Source: Thiotrichales bacterium | GTDB taxonomy: Bacteria; Pseudomonadota; Gammaproteobacteria; Beggiatoales; Beggiatoaceae | DNA length: 64,000 nucleotides | Direction: 5' to 3' | Assembly: GCA_016745035.1 (NCBI GenBank) | Contig: JADGDE010000010.1 | Span: 62,001 to 126,000, forward strand | Shown here: positions 35,325-46,000 of the stretch, piece after piece | How positions within the stretch are numbered: position 1 is the stretch's first letter | Layout of the letters: each line of letters starts with the position of its first letter | The notes under the pieces: model-generated | Database searches by the model: none | The model's input: the letters and a program-made list of their open reading frames with translations, nothing else | What the model was told of the DNA's origin: nothing | Translations under genes and position numbers: made by a program

Positions 35325-36596
35325 TTAAGCTCCTTGTTTGCTTTTATAAACCTTAAGCATCTCGCTAAGGAAAAACAACGCGGCTAAGTACATTTCAGGG
35401 CGCAAGGGTACAGAATAGCGCGGCTCGGCTTGCAATACCACGTATACCGCGCTGATATAAATCAAGGCAATATATAAAACACTGGCTTGCGGATGATGGT
35501 TTTTGAGCCAAAAAAACATCCCAAAGAGTGCAAAGGCAAAAACAATCACATGCGTGGATTTCATCACAGAATAACTAAGCGAAGCCAAGGCACTTTGTTG
35601 ATACAAGGAATATTTGACATTAAACACATGAATATCGCCCTGTCCTATCAAAATATCCCAACTCCAAAGTAAATACGGTTTGGCAAGTAAATACCAGTGG
35701 GCAAACTCAGCGGGTTCAGCTTGTATTCTTGGCCCTAATATGTTTAAAAATGCAGGGATAGAGCCTTGAACCTCGGCCGCGTCTAAGGTGGCAGGGTTAT
35801 TAGGGTCGCGTGGGTTAGCGCGCCAAATATCATAAAAGTCTGAATGTGAGCCAACAATCAAATTGGCTAGCACCCGATCACTGCTACCGCTTTGATTGGC
35901 ATCGACATTAATAAAATTACGTAGCGACCAAGCACTGACGATGACTAAAAAACTCAGTAGCATTGATACCAGCACTTTTTTCGACAACACAGGCGTGCGC
36001 CAAGAAAACCACAGCGCTAACAACAACGGGCTAAAAAACATCACTGGATTGACCATATACGCCGCGCCAAAACTTAAACCCGTGCCGATAGCCAAACCGA
36101 GTTTTTGCCGCTCAAGCAATAACATAAACAAATACAAAGACAGCAACAAGGTAAAGCTAAACAGGCTTTCGGTGAGAATATAATTACCCATGCTGATTAA
36201 GTGCGGGCTAAAAGCACTGAGCAAAGCGGCGCTGAGCGCGAGTTTATGGCTTAAAAAAAGTTTAGCAATTAAATAGGTCAATAAAACCACCAGCGCGCCC
36301 AATAGTGCTTGTGTGAGCATTAAGGTACTGTAGGGGTTCGATCCCATAAATTTTGCCACACGGGTGCTAAGCACAATAAAAAAAGGATAACCTGGTGCCC
36401 AGTAAGCATCTGGAGCTGGAGAGGCGCTTTGAGTATCGCGGGAAAAAATGTGATGACGATCTAGATTTTCTGCATATTTCATATAAGCGCTGGCATCGCC
36501 ACTAAAAGGATTAATCACCTCGGTGTGGCTAAAATATTCCACGCGAATAAACAGCGCTAAAGCGAACAACGCCAAACCATAAAAAAATGTTTTCAC
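35325..36596 (-). CDS. GT39/ArnT-like membrane glycosyltransferase
   Basis: The 423-residue protein has about ten membrane helices and an early periplasmic loop with NPFSGDASAYMKYAENLD, where the Asp matches the catalytic acid of GT-C enzymes of the ArnT/PMT type. APGYPFFIVLSTRV and HLISMGNYILTESLFSFTL are also typical. Such enzymes use polyprenyl-phosphate sugars and work on the periplasmic side. The gene lies 3 bases after a DPM1/GtrB-like GT2 gene that would make the lipid-linked sugar donor, so the two probably form a glycan-transfer pathway. The acceptor is unknown. Confidence 0.8.
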   Translation of the reverse strand: MKTFFYGLALFALALFIRVEYFSHTEVINPFSGDASAYMKYAENLDRHHIFSRDTQSASPAPDAYWAPGYPFFIVLSTRVAKFMGSNPYSTLMLTQALLGALVVLLTYLIAKLFLSHKLALSAALLSAFSPHLISMGNYILTESLFSFTLLLSLYLFMLLLERQKLGLAIGTGLSFGAAYMVNPVMFFSPLLLALWFSWRTPVLSKKVLVSMLLSFLVIVSAWSLRNFINVDANQSGSSDRVLANLIVGSHSDFYDIWRANPRDPNNPATLDAAEVQGSIPAFLNILGPRIQAEPAEFAHWYLLAKPYLLWSWDILIGQGDIHVFNVKYSLYQQSALASLSYSVMKSTHVIVFAFALFGMFFWLKNHHPQASVLYIALIYISAVYVVLQAEPRYSVPLRPEMYLAALFFLSEMLKVYKSKQGA

Positions 36597-36599
36597 TTG

Positions 36600-37577
36600 T
36601 TATTCCTGTTTTGGTGCCTTTGGCTGTTTATCTTGATAGGCTAAAGAGGGATGAAAACCCTTAGTAAAATAGAGACTACGGCGTTTCGATTCGTTATAAG
36701 TCCGCCCTAAATACTCACCAATCACGCCCAAACAAATCAATTGGATGCCACCAAGAAATAAAATAATCACCACCAGCGAGGGATAACCCGGCACCGGGTT
36801 ATCAAAGACTAAAGTCCGCAATAGCATATAGGAGCCATAAATAAATGCCCCTGATGCGGTGATAATGCCAAGATAAGTGGATATTTTCAGCGGCAGATCA
36901 GAAAATGAGGTAATGCCCTCAATGGCTAAATTCCACAAACGCCAATAACTCCATTTAGTCGTGCCCGAGGCACGCGGCTCACGGTTATATAGCACCGCTT
37001 TTTGCGGAAAACCTATCCATGCAAACAAGCCCTTCATATAGCGATGATATTCGTTTAAGGTCTTGAGCGCATCAACCGCGCGGCGGCTGAGTAAACGAAA
37101 ATCGCCGGTGTTTTTCGGAATATCGACATGGCTGAGTTTCCAAAGCAGCTTATAAAAATAATCGGCGGATTTTTTCTTAAACCAACTCTCGCCTTCACGT
37201 CTTAAACGCTGAGCATAAACCACATCATAGCCGTTTTGCCATTCTGTGATAAATTCGTGTATCAATTCGGGCGGGTCTTGTAAGTCGGCATCAATCACCA
37301 CCACGGCATCGCCAATACAATGATCCAAGCCCGCCGACATAGCGATTTCTTTACCAAAATTACGGCTTAAATCGACAATACTGATATGTGGGTCTTGGTC
37401 TCGGAGTTGGTTGAGTTTGGCCAGAGTCTCGTCCGTGCTGCCATCATCAATATAAATCACTTCATAATCATAAGCCGTCGCTTGCATCACAGCGCTTAAG
37501 CGTTGATGAAACTCATCAATCACCAAGGCTTCATTGTAAGCCGGGACAATCACAGAAATAATCGCGGTATTATTCAT
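36600..37577 (-). CDS. GT2 polyprenyl-phosphate glycosyltransferase (DPM1/GtrB-like)
   Basis: The 325-residue protein is a GT-A glycosyltransferase with ISVIVPAYNEALVIDEFHQR, DYEVIYIDDGSTDETLAKLN, VVVIDADLQDPPELI (DxD-type metal site), the acceptor helix region FRLLSRRAVDAL and two C-terminal membrane helices. This is the layout of enzymes that make undecaprenyl- or dolichyl-phosphate sugars. The ATG at 37577 is chosen; it overlaps the methyltransferase gene by 8 bases. It likely supplies the GT39-like enzyme encoded 3 bases downstream. Confidence 0.88.
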   Translation of the reverse strand: MNNTAIISVIVPAYNEALVIDEFHQRLSAVMQATAYDYEVIYIDDGSTDETLAKLNQLRDQDPHISIVDLSRNFGKEIAMSAGLDHCIGDAVVVIDADLQDPPELIHEFITEWQNGYDVVYAQRLRREGESWFKKKSADYFYKLLWKLSHVDIPKNTGDFRLLSRRAVDALKTLNEYHRYMKGLFAWIGFPQKAVLYNREPRASGTTKWSYWRLWNLAIEGITSFSDLPLKISTYLGIITASGAFIYGSYMLLRTLVFDNPVPGYPSLVVIILFLGGIQLICLGVIGEYLGRTYNESKRRSLYFTKGFHPSLAYQDKQPKAPKQE

Positions 37578-38331
37578 CTTTTGCCCGCAAAACATAACAC
37601 TGCGTCCACAAACTAAAATCCAGCCAACCACCGCGCAATTTGTTTTCTAAATATTGCTCAATTTTAAGTCCGGTCTCGCCCATAAATTCCGCCACCAAGG
37701 GCAAATAAAAACCGCATTTATACTCGGACTCAATCACCAAGCCCGCCTTATCTAATTGTTGTTTTAACTGTTTTTCAGTGAGCAAATTAATGTGTCCAGT
37801 TTCGATAATCGCCTCGCCATAAATCAGCCGCACCAATTGGATAATACCGGGTAAAAAAGCAATTTTTGCCGTCATTTCTAAGGGGCTATAGCGTTGTGGG
37901 GTGGATAAAATCAAACGCCCCTCAGGCTTGAGCAAACGCCGCAGTTCTATCAGCGCCGCTTGCGAATTGGCGATATGCTCCACCACCTCGGTGCATAAAA
38001 TTAAATCAATGCTATCGCTGGCTTGTTTTGAGGCGGTAATATCATCGACCAAACAACGAATTTTGTCCTCATCGGCAAATTTTTGCTCGATATAATCCAA
38101 ATAACTCGACTCAATATCACTGGCAATCACTTGCTCGGCTTGCTGTCCTAACGCAGGCAAATAACCACCTGCACCGGGGCCAACTTCGAGCGCCACATCT
38201 AATCCTGCGCCCGCTTGTTTAATTGCAGCTTCAATCCAGTCACGGCGCTGACAATGCAGCCAACGCCGAGTCGGGTTTTTTGAGGTGTAGAGGGTTTCTT
38301 GCAGTTCAACCAATTCTTGTGCTGTGCTCAT
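37570..38331 (-). CDS. Class I SAM-dependent methyltransferase
   Basis: The 253-residue enzyme has the SAM-binding glycine loop ALEVGPGAGGYLPALG, acidic strand VIASDIESSYLDYI, and post-motif II DLILCTEVVEHIANSQAAL followed by LKPEGRLILSTPQRYSPLE. It belongs to the Methyltransf_11/UbiG-like group. The ATG at 38331 follows GAGG and is preferred over the TTG at 38346. It lies 7 bases after recQ and overlaps the GT2 gene, so it may methylate a sugar or lipid in the same glycan pathway. The substrate is unknown. Confidence 0.85.
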   Translation of the reverse strand: MSTAQELVELQETLYTSKNPTRRWLHCQRRDWIEAAIKQAGAGLDVALEVGPGAGGYLPALGQQAEQVIASDIESSYLDYIEQKFADEDKIRCLVDDITASKQASDSIDLILCTEVVEHIANSQAALIELRRLLKPEGRLILSTPQRYSPLEMTAKIAFLPGIIQLVRLIYGEAIIETGHINLLTEKQLKQQLDKAGLVIESEYKCGFYLPLVAEFMGETGLKIEQYLENKLRGGWLDFSLWTQCYVLRAKDE

Positions 38332-38338
38332 ATCAACC

Positions 38339-40510
38339 TCAAACAATCATGGCAAGAACGCACTTAAGCGCGCCATAATCAAAACGCTGCTCTAGGACAT
38401 CATATAAATTTTTCAAACTTTTTTGCTCTTCTTCGTTTAATAACTCATAAGCTTCATAAATCAAATCCACATCCTGCTCTTTTAGCTCGCGGATTTCATA
38501 AATATCTAATTCGCCATGCTCAATGCCTTGGGCTAAATGGCTGTAAATGGTGCTGTCTTTTAAACTGCGCTGCTTGGCAATATCTAAAATACTCAAACCC
38601 TTGCGATAAGCCAAAATCGAGGTTGCCACCGTATCGCTCAAGCCTGGAATCAAAGTGCTTTTTTCATGATTGGACAAATCCGGCGGCGCATGATGTGGCG
38701 CGTCTTCGGGGTTATCTTGCTGGTGTTGCTCGATAATATCGAGGAAAATTTGCCCATATTTGCGCCGTTTTGCCTGCCCGACCCCATTAAGATTGCTAAA
38801 CTCATTCAAAGTCGAAGGCTGATAAACCACCATTTCCGCTAACACGCTGTCGTGGAAAATCGTATAAGGCGGGATTTCTTGCGTGTTTGCCAACTCGCGG
38901 CGTTTTTCCCGCAAGGACTCGAATAAAATCGCATCGCTGCCAGTAAAATCTTGCGAATGATTGCGTTTTTTATAGGATTTATTATCTTTACTAATCAGCT
39001 TACGCGAAGCCAATTTTTGCTCGCCACGCAAAATCGGGCGGGCGCTGTCATCGAGATACAAACCGCCATGATTCAAATCGACATGGACATAGTTTTGCAC
39101 CACCAATTGCCGAAACAAACTGCGCCATGTATTATCATCGACAGCATTGCCAATACCATACACCGCCAGCCTGTCGTGTTCATATTGGCTAATCCGTGGG
39201 TCTTTGAGTCCGCGCAAGACTTTAATTAAATAGGCTGTGCCAAAACGCTGTCCGGTGCGATAAATCGACGACAACGCCTGCTGCGCTGCCTCGGTCGAAT
39301 CCCATGTTTGCGGCGGACTTAAACAGGTATCACAATTGCCACAAGGCTTGTCCATCTCATCATCAAAATACGCCAACAAAGCTTGGCGGCGACAATCTGT
39401 GAGTTCGCAATAGCCCAATAAAGCATTAAGCTTGTGTTGCTCGATACGCTTTTGCTGTGCATCGGCATTCGAGCCTTCCAAAATTCGATTCAGCATCACC
39501 ACATCTTCCAGCCCATAACACAGCCACGCATTGGCAGGCTCGCCATCACGCCCGGCGCGTCCCGTTTCCTGATAATACGACTCGATACTTTTAGGCAAAT
39601 CGACATGGGCGACAAAACGCACATCGGGTTTATCAATCCCCATCCCAAAAGCGATGGTGGCAACCATAATCACCTGTTCTTCACGCAAAAAACGCTGCTG
39701 ATGGTCTTGGCGCACACGGCTGTCTATGCCCGCATGATAAGGCAGTGCGTTTAAGCCGTTTTGCTGTAAAAAGGCGGCAAACTCCTCGGTACGCTTGCGG
39801 GTCATACAATAAACAATGCCGCAATCTTTATTATGATAATGGCGAATAAATTCTAATAATTGCGATTTAACGCTGATTTTCTCCACCACGGTATAGCGAA
39901 TATTCGGGCGGTCAAAACCGGAAACAAAGGCATGGGCTTTGTCCAACTGCAAACGGTGATGGATTTCCTCGCGGGTGAGCTGGTCAGCGGTAGCGGTGAG
40001 GGCGATGCGGGGAATATCGGGGTAGCGTTGGTGCAACACCGACAATTGCACATATTCAGGACGGAAATCATGTCCCCATTGCGAAACACAATGCGCCTCA
40101 TCAATGGCAAACAAAGCAATATTGGCGCTATCCAAAAACTGCAAAAATGGCTCGGTCATCAAGCGCTCTGGAGCGACATATAATAGGTCAATTTCCCCAG
40201 CACGGATTTGTGCCGAAACCGCTTGCGATTCAGCAAAACTCAAGCTGGAATTAAGAAAAGCGGCGCGGATGCCCAGTTGCTGCATGGCGCTGACTTGGTC
40301 ATGCATCAGCGCAATCAAAGGCGAGACCACAATCGCCAAGCCCTCGCGCAATAAGGCCGGAATTTGATAACACAGCGATTTACCGCCGCCGGTGGGCATC
40401 AGCACCAAGGCATCTTGTCCAGCACAGATATGGTCGATAATCTCGGCTTGCTGCCCTCGGAACTCACGATAACCAAAAATATCTTGGAGAATGTCTAAAG
40501 CTGTTTTCAT
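38339..40510 (-). CDS. recQ: ATP-dependent DNA helicase RecQ
   Basis: The 723-residue 3'-5' helicase repairs DNA and resolves unusual structures. Visible parts are Walker A MPTGGGKS (39-46), the DEAH box (137-140) in FAIDEAHCVSQWGHDFRPEY, helicase motif VI YYQETGRAGRDG, a zinc site with CRRQ and PCGNCDTC, the winged-helix RQC, an HRDC domain near 530-600 and a C-terminal helix-turn-helix (HTH_40-like: YRKGLSILDIAKQRSLKDST). The length exceeds E. coli RecQ by about 110 residues because of that last domain. It heads the recQ-methyltransferase-GT run. Confidence 0.95.
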   Translation of the reverse strand: MKTALDILQDIFGYREFRGQQAEIIDHICAGQDALVLMPTGGGKSLCYQIPALLREGLAIVVSPLIALMHDQVSAMQQLGIRAAFLNSSLSFAESQAVSAQIRAGEIDLLYVAPERLMTEPFLQFLDSANIALFAIDEAHCVSQWGHDFRPEYVQLSVLHQRYPDIPRIALTATADQLTREEIHHRLQLDKAHAFVSGFDRPNIRYTVVEKISVKSQLLEFIRHYHNKDCGIVYCMTRKRTEEFAAFLQQNGLNALPYHAGIDSRVRQDHQQRFLREEQVIMVATIAFGMGIDKPDVRFVAHVDLPKSIESYYQETGRAGRDGEPANAWLCYGLEDVVMLNRILEGSNADAQQKRIEQHKLNALLGYCELTDCRRQALLAYFDDEMDKPCGNCDTCLSPPQTWDSTEAAQQALSSIYRTGQRFGTAYLIKVLRGLKDPRISQYEHDRLAVYGIGNAVDDNTWRSLFRQLVVQNYVHVDLNHGGLYLDDSARPILRGEQKLASRKLISKDNKSYKKRNHSQDFTGSDAILFESLREKRRELANTQEIPPYTIFHDSVLAEMVVYQPSTLNEFSNLNGVGQAKRRKYGQIFLDIIEQHQQDNPEDAPHHAPPDLSNHEKSTLIPGLSDTVATSILAYRKGLSILDIAKQRSLKDSTIYSHLAQGIEHGELDIYEIRELKEQDVDLIYEAYELLNEEEQKSLKNLYDVLEQRFDYGALKCVLAMIV

Positions 40511-40591
40511 AGTATTGTGCTACATGCGGCATTAACTTAAATCGGGCTTATTATGACTTGAGTATGCGGAGAAAACCAGCGGGATAAACTG

Positions 40592-42937
40592 CTAGCGTCG
40601 ATAATCAATAAATTGCCACACAGCAACCAAGCAAGCTAAGCCCCCAGCTACCCAAAGGTTTGGAGCATTGCCCCATGTCAGGGAAAAGTTAACATAAGAT
40701 AAATTAAATTCGACCAAACCTGTGATGGGAGTAGTGATATAGACCAACACGCCCAAAGTAACAGCATTGCGGGCAATATCGCGCGGGGATTTATTATGTA
40801 AAATTTTCAGCAGATTTAAGACAAAGCCTAAGCCTAAAACAATTCCGAATGCAGCAAGAGCAAACCAAGGTGATTGGGCTAATTGTCCAAAAACAAAGGC
40901 ATTAAAGCCAGCGGCTAAGCTGATGCCAATCAAAGGCGATTGTTGTGCCGGTGGTGGGACAACAGGTGGGCTGCTCATAGCTGCATATGCTGCCTGCCGT
41001 TCATGTAAGTTTGTACGGCTGTTCTCATCAATACCATCTAATAAACGCACCACATCAACTTTTTGTTTTAATTTAGGAATAAAAGGATTCATCTCCCCGT
41101 GTTTTTCATAGACTAATAAATCGTCATAATCTAAAGCCTCGCCTTGATAAGGGATTTTTTCTTTAACGATGAGTTTGGCGATGGTACTATGGATATATTC
41201 AAATTGCCCTCGAATCAGTCCCAACATAGCACGGCGGCTTTTTTCATGTCCATCAATCCAGATACAGATTTTTTTATCTTCATAATCTGCCCGCAGCAAG
41301 GCTTTATTTTCACCATCACGTAATACCACGCCGCTATACCAATAGTTTTTATCATAAATGTGTGTGTGTAAACGTACCATTGCCCGCAAAAACACACTGC
41401 TGGGCAAAACATCGTAATGATACTCAAAACATAAACATTCTTTGGCGCGCCAATGGTCTACATCTGGCTCATTTTTGGGCAATAAATCCGGCAACAAATA
41501 GCCTTGTTTATCCGGCAAAGAAAAACACAGTTCAAACTCTTTCATCAGTTCGATAATGAACAAATGTTTCCCCCGTGGGTAACGTTGGCTATCGAGAATC
41601 TTTGCCATATCCGCCAGTTGTAACATGCCCTGAGCATGAAATAAACGATGGCTGTTGAGTAGCTGATAAATGCCACTGGTGACCCATTCAGGGTTGAGGA
41701 CACTGGTATCTTGCAAACGTGGATCATCACGGAAGTTTAAGGCAATGCCCAAGTCGTGCAAAAAGCCAATGAGAATTTCTTGGTCGCGCTCATCGCTGAT
41801 GTCATTTTCTTGGCAACGGTTTTGATAGTTTTCATAGCTGATGTAATCATCACCTAAATCAGCTAAATTTTGTTTTAATTCAAACCAGGTTTGTGGGAAA
41901 GGATCGAAGACGTGTGGCATTGCTGCGACACAATCATGAATCAGAGTCATTAATTTATCGATGTTGGTCTGTTCTTGACAAGATATACCAATAAAAGCGC
42001 GAATATTGCGGTATTTGTTTTCTAAAAAACGCTCATTGACATCCAAAGGGTGTGCGTCAATTTTATTAATCACCACAATGACGGGTGAGTCACCGCCAAA
42101 GCTTTGAATTAATTTGAGCCAATATTCCAAGCGTCCCTCTTTCTCCCCTTGCCGCGCATCCAATAAGACTAAATATAAACTGCGTTTGGTGAGAAAAAAT
42201 TGGTGAGTGGCATGCATAATTTCTTGTCCACCAAAATCCCAAATGTGCAGAGTGACTTCTTGGTTTTCTCCTACTTTTTTTATCGGCAAACACCAAGGCT
42301 TGATATTAATACCTTCAGTTTTACTCTCTTGTTCATCAAACACTTGATTGGTTAAGCGATTTAATAAAGAGGTTTTGCCTACTCCACCTTGACCAACGAT
42401 AAGCATTTTTGCCTCGTTTAAGGGAGCTTTTTCGATCTGAGTTTGTAAATAATAGCGGATAATTTTTGTCGGGTGATGATATTGCTGGAGGATTTCTGGA
42501 GGGATGTTAAATGGGTTGTTTTCTAAATCTAAATATTGTAAATTTTGTAATGCAGCCATTTCGGGCGGGAGGTTTCGTAATTGATTGCTCTTTAAATAAA
42601 GTTCTTGAAGGTTTTGCAGCGAGGCAATTTCGGGCGGAAGGTTGCGCAATTGATTGCTCTTTAAATAAAGTTCTTGTAGGTTTTGCAACGAGGCAATCTC
42701 GGGCGGAAGGCGATTCAATTGATTGTCATTCAATAATAATACTTGAAGGTTTTGTAGTGAGGCAATCTCGGGCGGAAGGCTACTCAATTGATTATGATTT
42801 AAATTTAGTACTCGTAAACTTTGCAGCGAGGCAATTTCGGGCGGTAAATATTTTATGCTTTCATAAGATAAATTAAGGCTGGTTTGCTTTTCAGCCGCTG
42901 TTTGTTGAATCAGTGCTTGAAGCTCATTTGCTGTCAT
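40592..42937 (-). CDS. ROCO family protein (LRR, Roc GTPase, COR, membrane tail)
   Basis: The 781-residue protein has about six leucine-rich repeats of 23 residues (about 15-150; unit LQNLQELYLKSNQLRNLPPE). A Roc small-GTPase domain follows, with P-loop GQGGVGKTS, switch WDFGGQE and NKID. A COR dimerisation domain continues to about 640, including FRDDPRLQDTSVLNPEWVTS and CFEYHYDVLPSSVFLRAMVR. The C-terminus has four hydrophobic segments, which anchors the protein in a membrane, unlike many cytosolic bacterial ROCO proteins. Kinase domains found in eukaryotic LRRK2 are absent. It is a lone gene; its partner and signal are unknown. Confidence 0.88.
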   Translation of the reverse strand: MTANELQALIQQTAAEKQTSLNLSYESIKYLPPEIASLQSLRVLNLNHNQLSSLPPEIASLQNLQVLLLNDNQLNRLPPEIASLQNLQELYLKSNQLRNLPPEIASLQNLQELYLKSNQLRNLPPEMAALQNLQYLDLENNPFNIPPEILQQYHHPTKIIRYYLQTQIEKAPLNEAKMLIVGQGGVGKTSLLNRLTNQVFDEQESKTEGINIKPWCLPIKKVGENQEVTLHIWDFGGQEIMHATHQFFLTKRSLYLVLLDARQGEKEGRLEYWLKLIQSFGGDSPVIVVINKIDAHPLDVNERFLENKYRNIRAFIGISCQEQTNIDKLMTLIHDCVAAMPHVFDPFPQTWFELKQNLADLGDDYISYENYQNRCQENDISDERDQEILIGFLHDLGIALNFRDDPRLQDTSVLNPEWVTSGIYQLLNSHRLFHAQGMLQLADMAKILDSQRYPRGKHLFIIELMKEFELCFSLPDKQGYLLPDLLPKNEPDVDHWRAKECLCFEYHYDVLPSSVFLRAMVRLHTHIYDKNYWYSGVVLRDGENKALLRADYEDKKICIWIDGHEKSRRAMLGLIRGQFEYIHSTIAKLIVKEKIPYQGEALDYDDLLVYEKHGEMNPFIPKLKQKVDVVRLLDGIDENSRTNLHERQAAYAAMSSPPVVPPPAQQSPLIGISLAAGFNAFVFGQLAQSPWFALAAFGIVLGLGFVLNLLKILHNKSPRDIARNAVTLGVLVYITTPITGLVEFNLSYVNFSLTWGNAPNLWVAGGLACLVAVWQFIDYRR
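42570..42850. repeat. 69-bp tandem repeats encoding LRR units
   Basis: Within the ROCO gene a 69-bp unit recurs about four to five times. TTGATTGCTCTTTAAATAAA at about 42580 recurs 69 bases later, inside a longer identical stretch, showing recent duplication or gene conversion of the LRR-coding units. The reading frame is kept. Confidence 0.75.
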
Positions 42938-43004
42938 TGCTATACCTACCTCTTGCTTGCCGTTGGTTTGTGATAACGCCTTATAATTATAAAATTCCTC
43001 CTCA

Positions 43005-46000
43005 TCACTTCACATCCGGCTGCAACTGTAAATTACTCGCTGCACCGCGTTGTTTACTCACTTTAATTTGCACCGCAAAACGTTCTTTTAGTGCGGCAAC
43101 GTGGGAAATAATACCGATTTGTTTGCCGCTGGCTTGTAGGTTTTCTAAGGCATCTAGGGCGATTTCTAGGGCGTTTTCATCCAAGCTGCCAAAGCCCTCA
43201 TCAATAAACAAAGAATCCATCGATTCGGTTTTGGTGTGCATATCACCCAAACCCAGCGCTAGCGCTAGGCTTACCAAAAAGCTCTCGCCACCGGATAAGG
43301 AGTTCATAGCGCGAATCTTATCGGCATTGAAACTGTCGATGACATCTAAGCCCAGTATTTCCTGTTCACTAAGGCGCAATTGATAGCGCGGTTCGAGGTT
43401 TTTTAGATAAGCATTGCCATAGGCTAAAAGTTGTTGCAAGGTGAGTTTTTGGGCAAATTTTTGAAACTTCGCGCCATCTTCTTTGCCAATTAAGTTTGAC
43501 AGTTGTCCCCATAAAGCACAGTTACGCTCCAATGCTTGTAATTGGCGTTTATCCTCGGCGCACAGTTGTTCGGCTTGCTCATGTAGTTCCAGTTCTTTGC
43601 CAATGCTGCCGAGACCTTGTTGTCTGTGGCTTAAATGTTCTGTGAGCTGGGTTAAGGCGGCTTCTAGTTCAGGCAGCGGGCTAAGTTCGGCGGTTTGTTG
43701 TTGCTGTGAGGCGAGGGATTGTGTTGTGGTTTGTAAGCGGGTATTGCTCTCGCTTAAGTTTGAGTCTAATTGTTGCGCCTCTTTAGCAAAGCGCTCGGCT
43801 TGCTCGGCAGATAGTAGCAGCGCCTCGAGTTGTGCCAAGTCGCTAAAACCTTGGGCTTGATAGGCATGTTCTAATTGCTGGGCTAAGCCTTGATTGTTGC
43901 GGCTTAAGCTGTTGCACTCGGCTTGTTGTTGGCTCAAGCTCTGTTGGATTTGTTGCAAAGTTTGTTGTTGCTGTTGTTGTTGCTGCTCTAATTCACTTAG
44001 CTGTTGTTCGGCAGCCATGCGGGCGGTTTTTAGGCGTTGGCGCTCGGTTTCGGGGTCTTTGTTGCCATATTCCGATTGGCGCTGTTGTTGTTCGCGGCTA
44101 AGTTCTGGTTGCAGTTGGGCTATGCTTTGTTGCAGGTCTTGTTGTTTTTGCTCTATCAGTGCCAGTTCTTGCCGCTGTTTGTGTTTGTTTTCTTGGTCTT
44201 TGTGTAATTGTTGCCGCTGTGTTTCTAGCGCTTGGCTTAAGTCTTGGTAATGTTGTAAGCGGGTTTGTAATTGGCTTTGCCAGCGGTCGTTGATGCTTAA
44301 ATCATAAGGTTTGAGACTGTGTTGTAAGTCGGTTTCAAGGCTTTGTAGGCGTTGTTGTTCAGCATCTAAGGTGCGGTCTTGATCGCTTTGTTGTTGGGCT
44401 AGTGCTTGGATTTGTTCTTGGGCTAGTGCTAAACGGTGCTCTAGGTCTTTGAGCGCTTCAGCGGCTTTTTCGATGTCTTTGCTGCTGGCTTGAAAGTCTG
44501 TCCAGCATTGGCTAAAAGTGCTTAAGTCTTGCTGTAATGCTGAATAATCGGCAGTTGTATAGGGCAGGTTTAAGGCTTGATAGGCGCTTTTATGCTTTGT
44601 TGCTGTGCGCTCAGTTTGCTGTTGTTGCTGCTCGGTTTGTTCGATATGACTCTCGGTGCGGCTTAGCTGTTTGTTGCTGTCGCCAAGTGCGCTGTTCAAT
44701 TGTTTTAATTGCTGTTTTTCGTTGTCGATTTGTTGTTGTATCGCGGCGCTATCGCTAAGTGCGGCGGCGGGGGCATCGTTGCGGTAAGGGTGTTTGGTTG
44801 CGCCACATAAGGGGCAAGGCTTGCCTGTGTGCAAATGTCTTCGGTCGGCTTGGTATTTTTGTAGCAGCAAAGCTTGTTGGTAATTTTTCTCTAGGCTTTG
44901 TAATAAGGTCTCGCTGCTGTCGATTTGCTTTTGTTGGTTTTTGGCTTGGCTTTGTTGTTGTTTTAAGTCGTCGCTAAGCTGTGTTTGCTTGGCGGTCAAT
45001 GTTTGTAATTGTTGTTGGCTGTCTTGATAGCTTTGCAGTTGTGTTAGCCCTTGTTGTAAGCGCTCTGCATAAGCTTGCCATGCCTCGCTCCCATCGCTGA
45101 CGCTGCTTTGGCTGAGGCTTTGTGCGAGCGCTTGTTGCTGTTGTTTGCGCTTTGTTTGCGCTTGTTGTTGCTCGGCTAAGGCTTGGTTTAAGCTGTCTTG
45201 GCTCTCAAGGTGTTTTTTTAGCGCTTTAGTGGTTTTTGTCAGCGCCGCTTGGGCTTTTTTCAGGGGCTGTTGTTGTTTTTCTAGCGTGTGTTGTTGTTGT
45301 TCTAGTAGGGGTAAAACGCTGGCAAGGGCTTGGTCGCTTTGGCATTCGGCGAGGGCGGTTTCTTGTTTGTTGAACTGTTGTTTTTGCTGGCTGTGTTGTT
45401 GCTCTAAGCGTTCTAATGCGGCACGGTTTTGTTGTTCGGCCTGGTCGCGTTCTTTAAGTTGCTGCTGTATTTGTTGCAGTTGCTTGGCGAGTTTTTCAAT
45501 TTGTTGATCGCGTTGCAGGGTTTTTTCGATTAGTGCTTGCTGCTCGCGTTCTTGTGTTTGGGCTTGTGTCAGGGTTTGTTTAGCACGCTCTTGTGCTTGG
45601 CGGTTTTGCTCGCTTTGTTGCTTGGCTTGTTGTTGCTCGGCTTCGCTTTGTTTTTGCTCACGCAGTTTCTCTGTTAGCTGTTGTTGTTGGCTGTGTAAAT
45701 GCTGTTGTTGCTGATGTAAGGGCTGGGCTTTTTCATGCGCGGCTAGGGCTTGTGCTGAGGGGCTAAAGGCTTGTACCGCAGCTTGGGCGGTTTGATAGGC
45801 TTGTTGGTCGTTTTGTTGTTGTGCCTTGAGTTTGTCTAAGGCTTGCCAAATTTGGATTTGTTGCTGCTTTTGCCCGAGTTGTTGTTGCGTATTGGCAATT
45901 TCATGTTTTAGTTGCTGCTGTTGTTGTTGTAAATCGGCAAGCGTCTTTGCGTCCAATAAATGCGGATGGGCGAGGTTTTGTTGCAGGGCTTGGTATTGGG

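Noticed and set aside
42570-42850. Tandem repeats suggestive of a CRISPR array
   Set aside because: The 69-bp units are in frame and encode leucine-rich repeats; there are no distinct spacers or cas genes.
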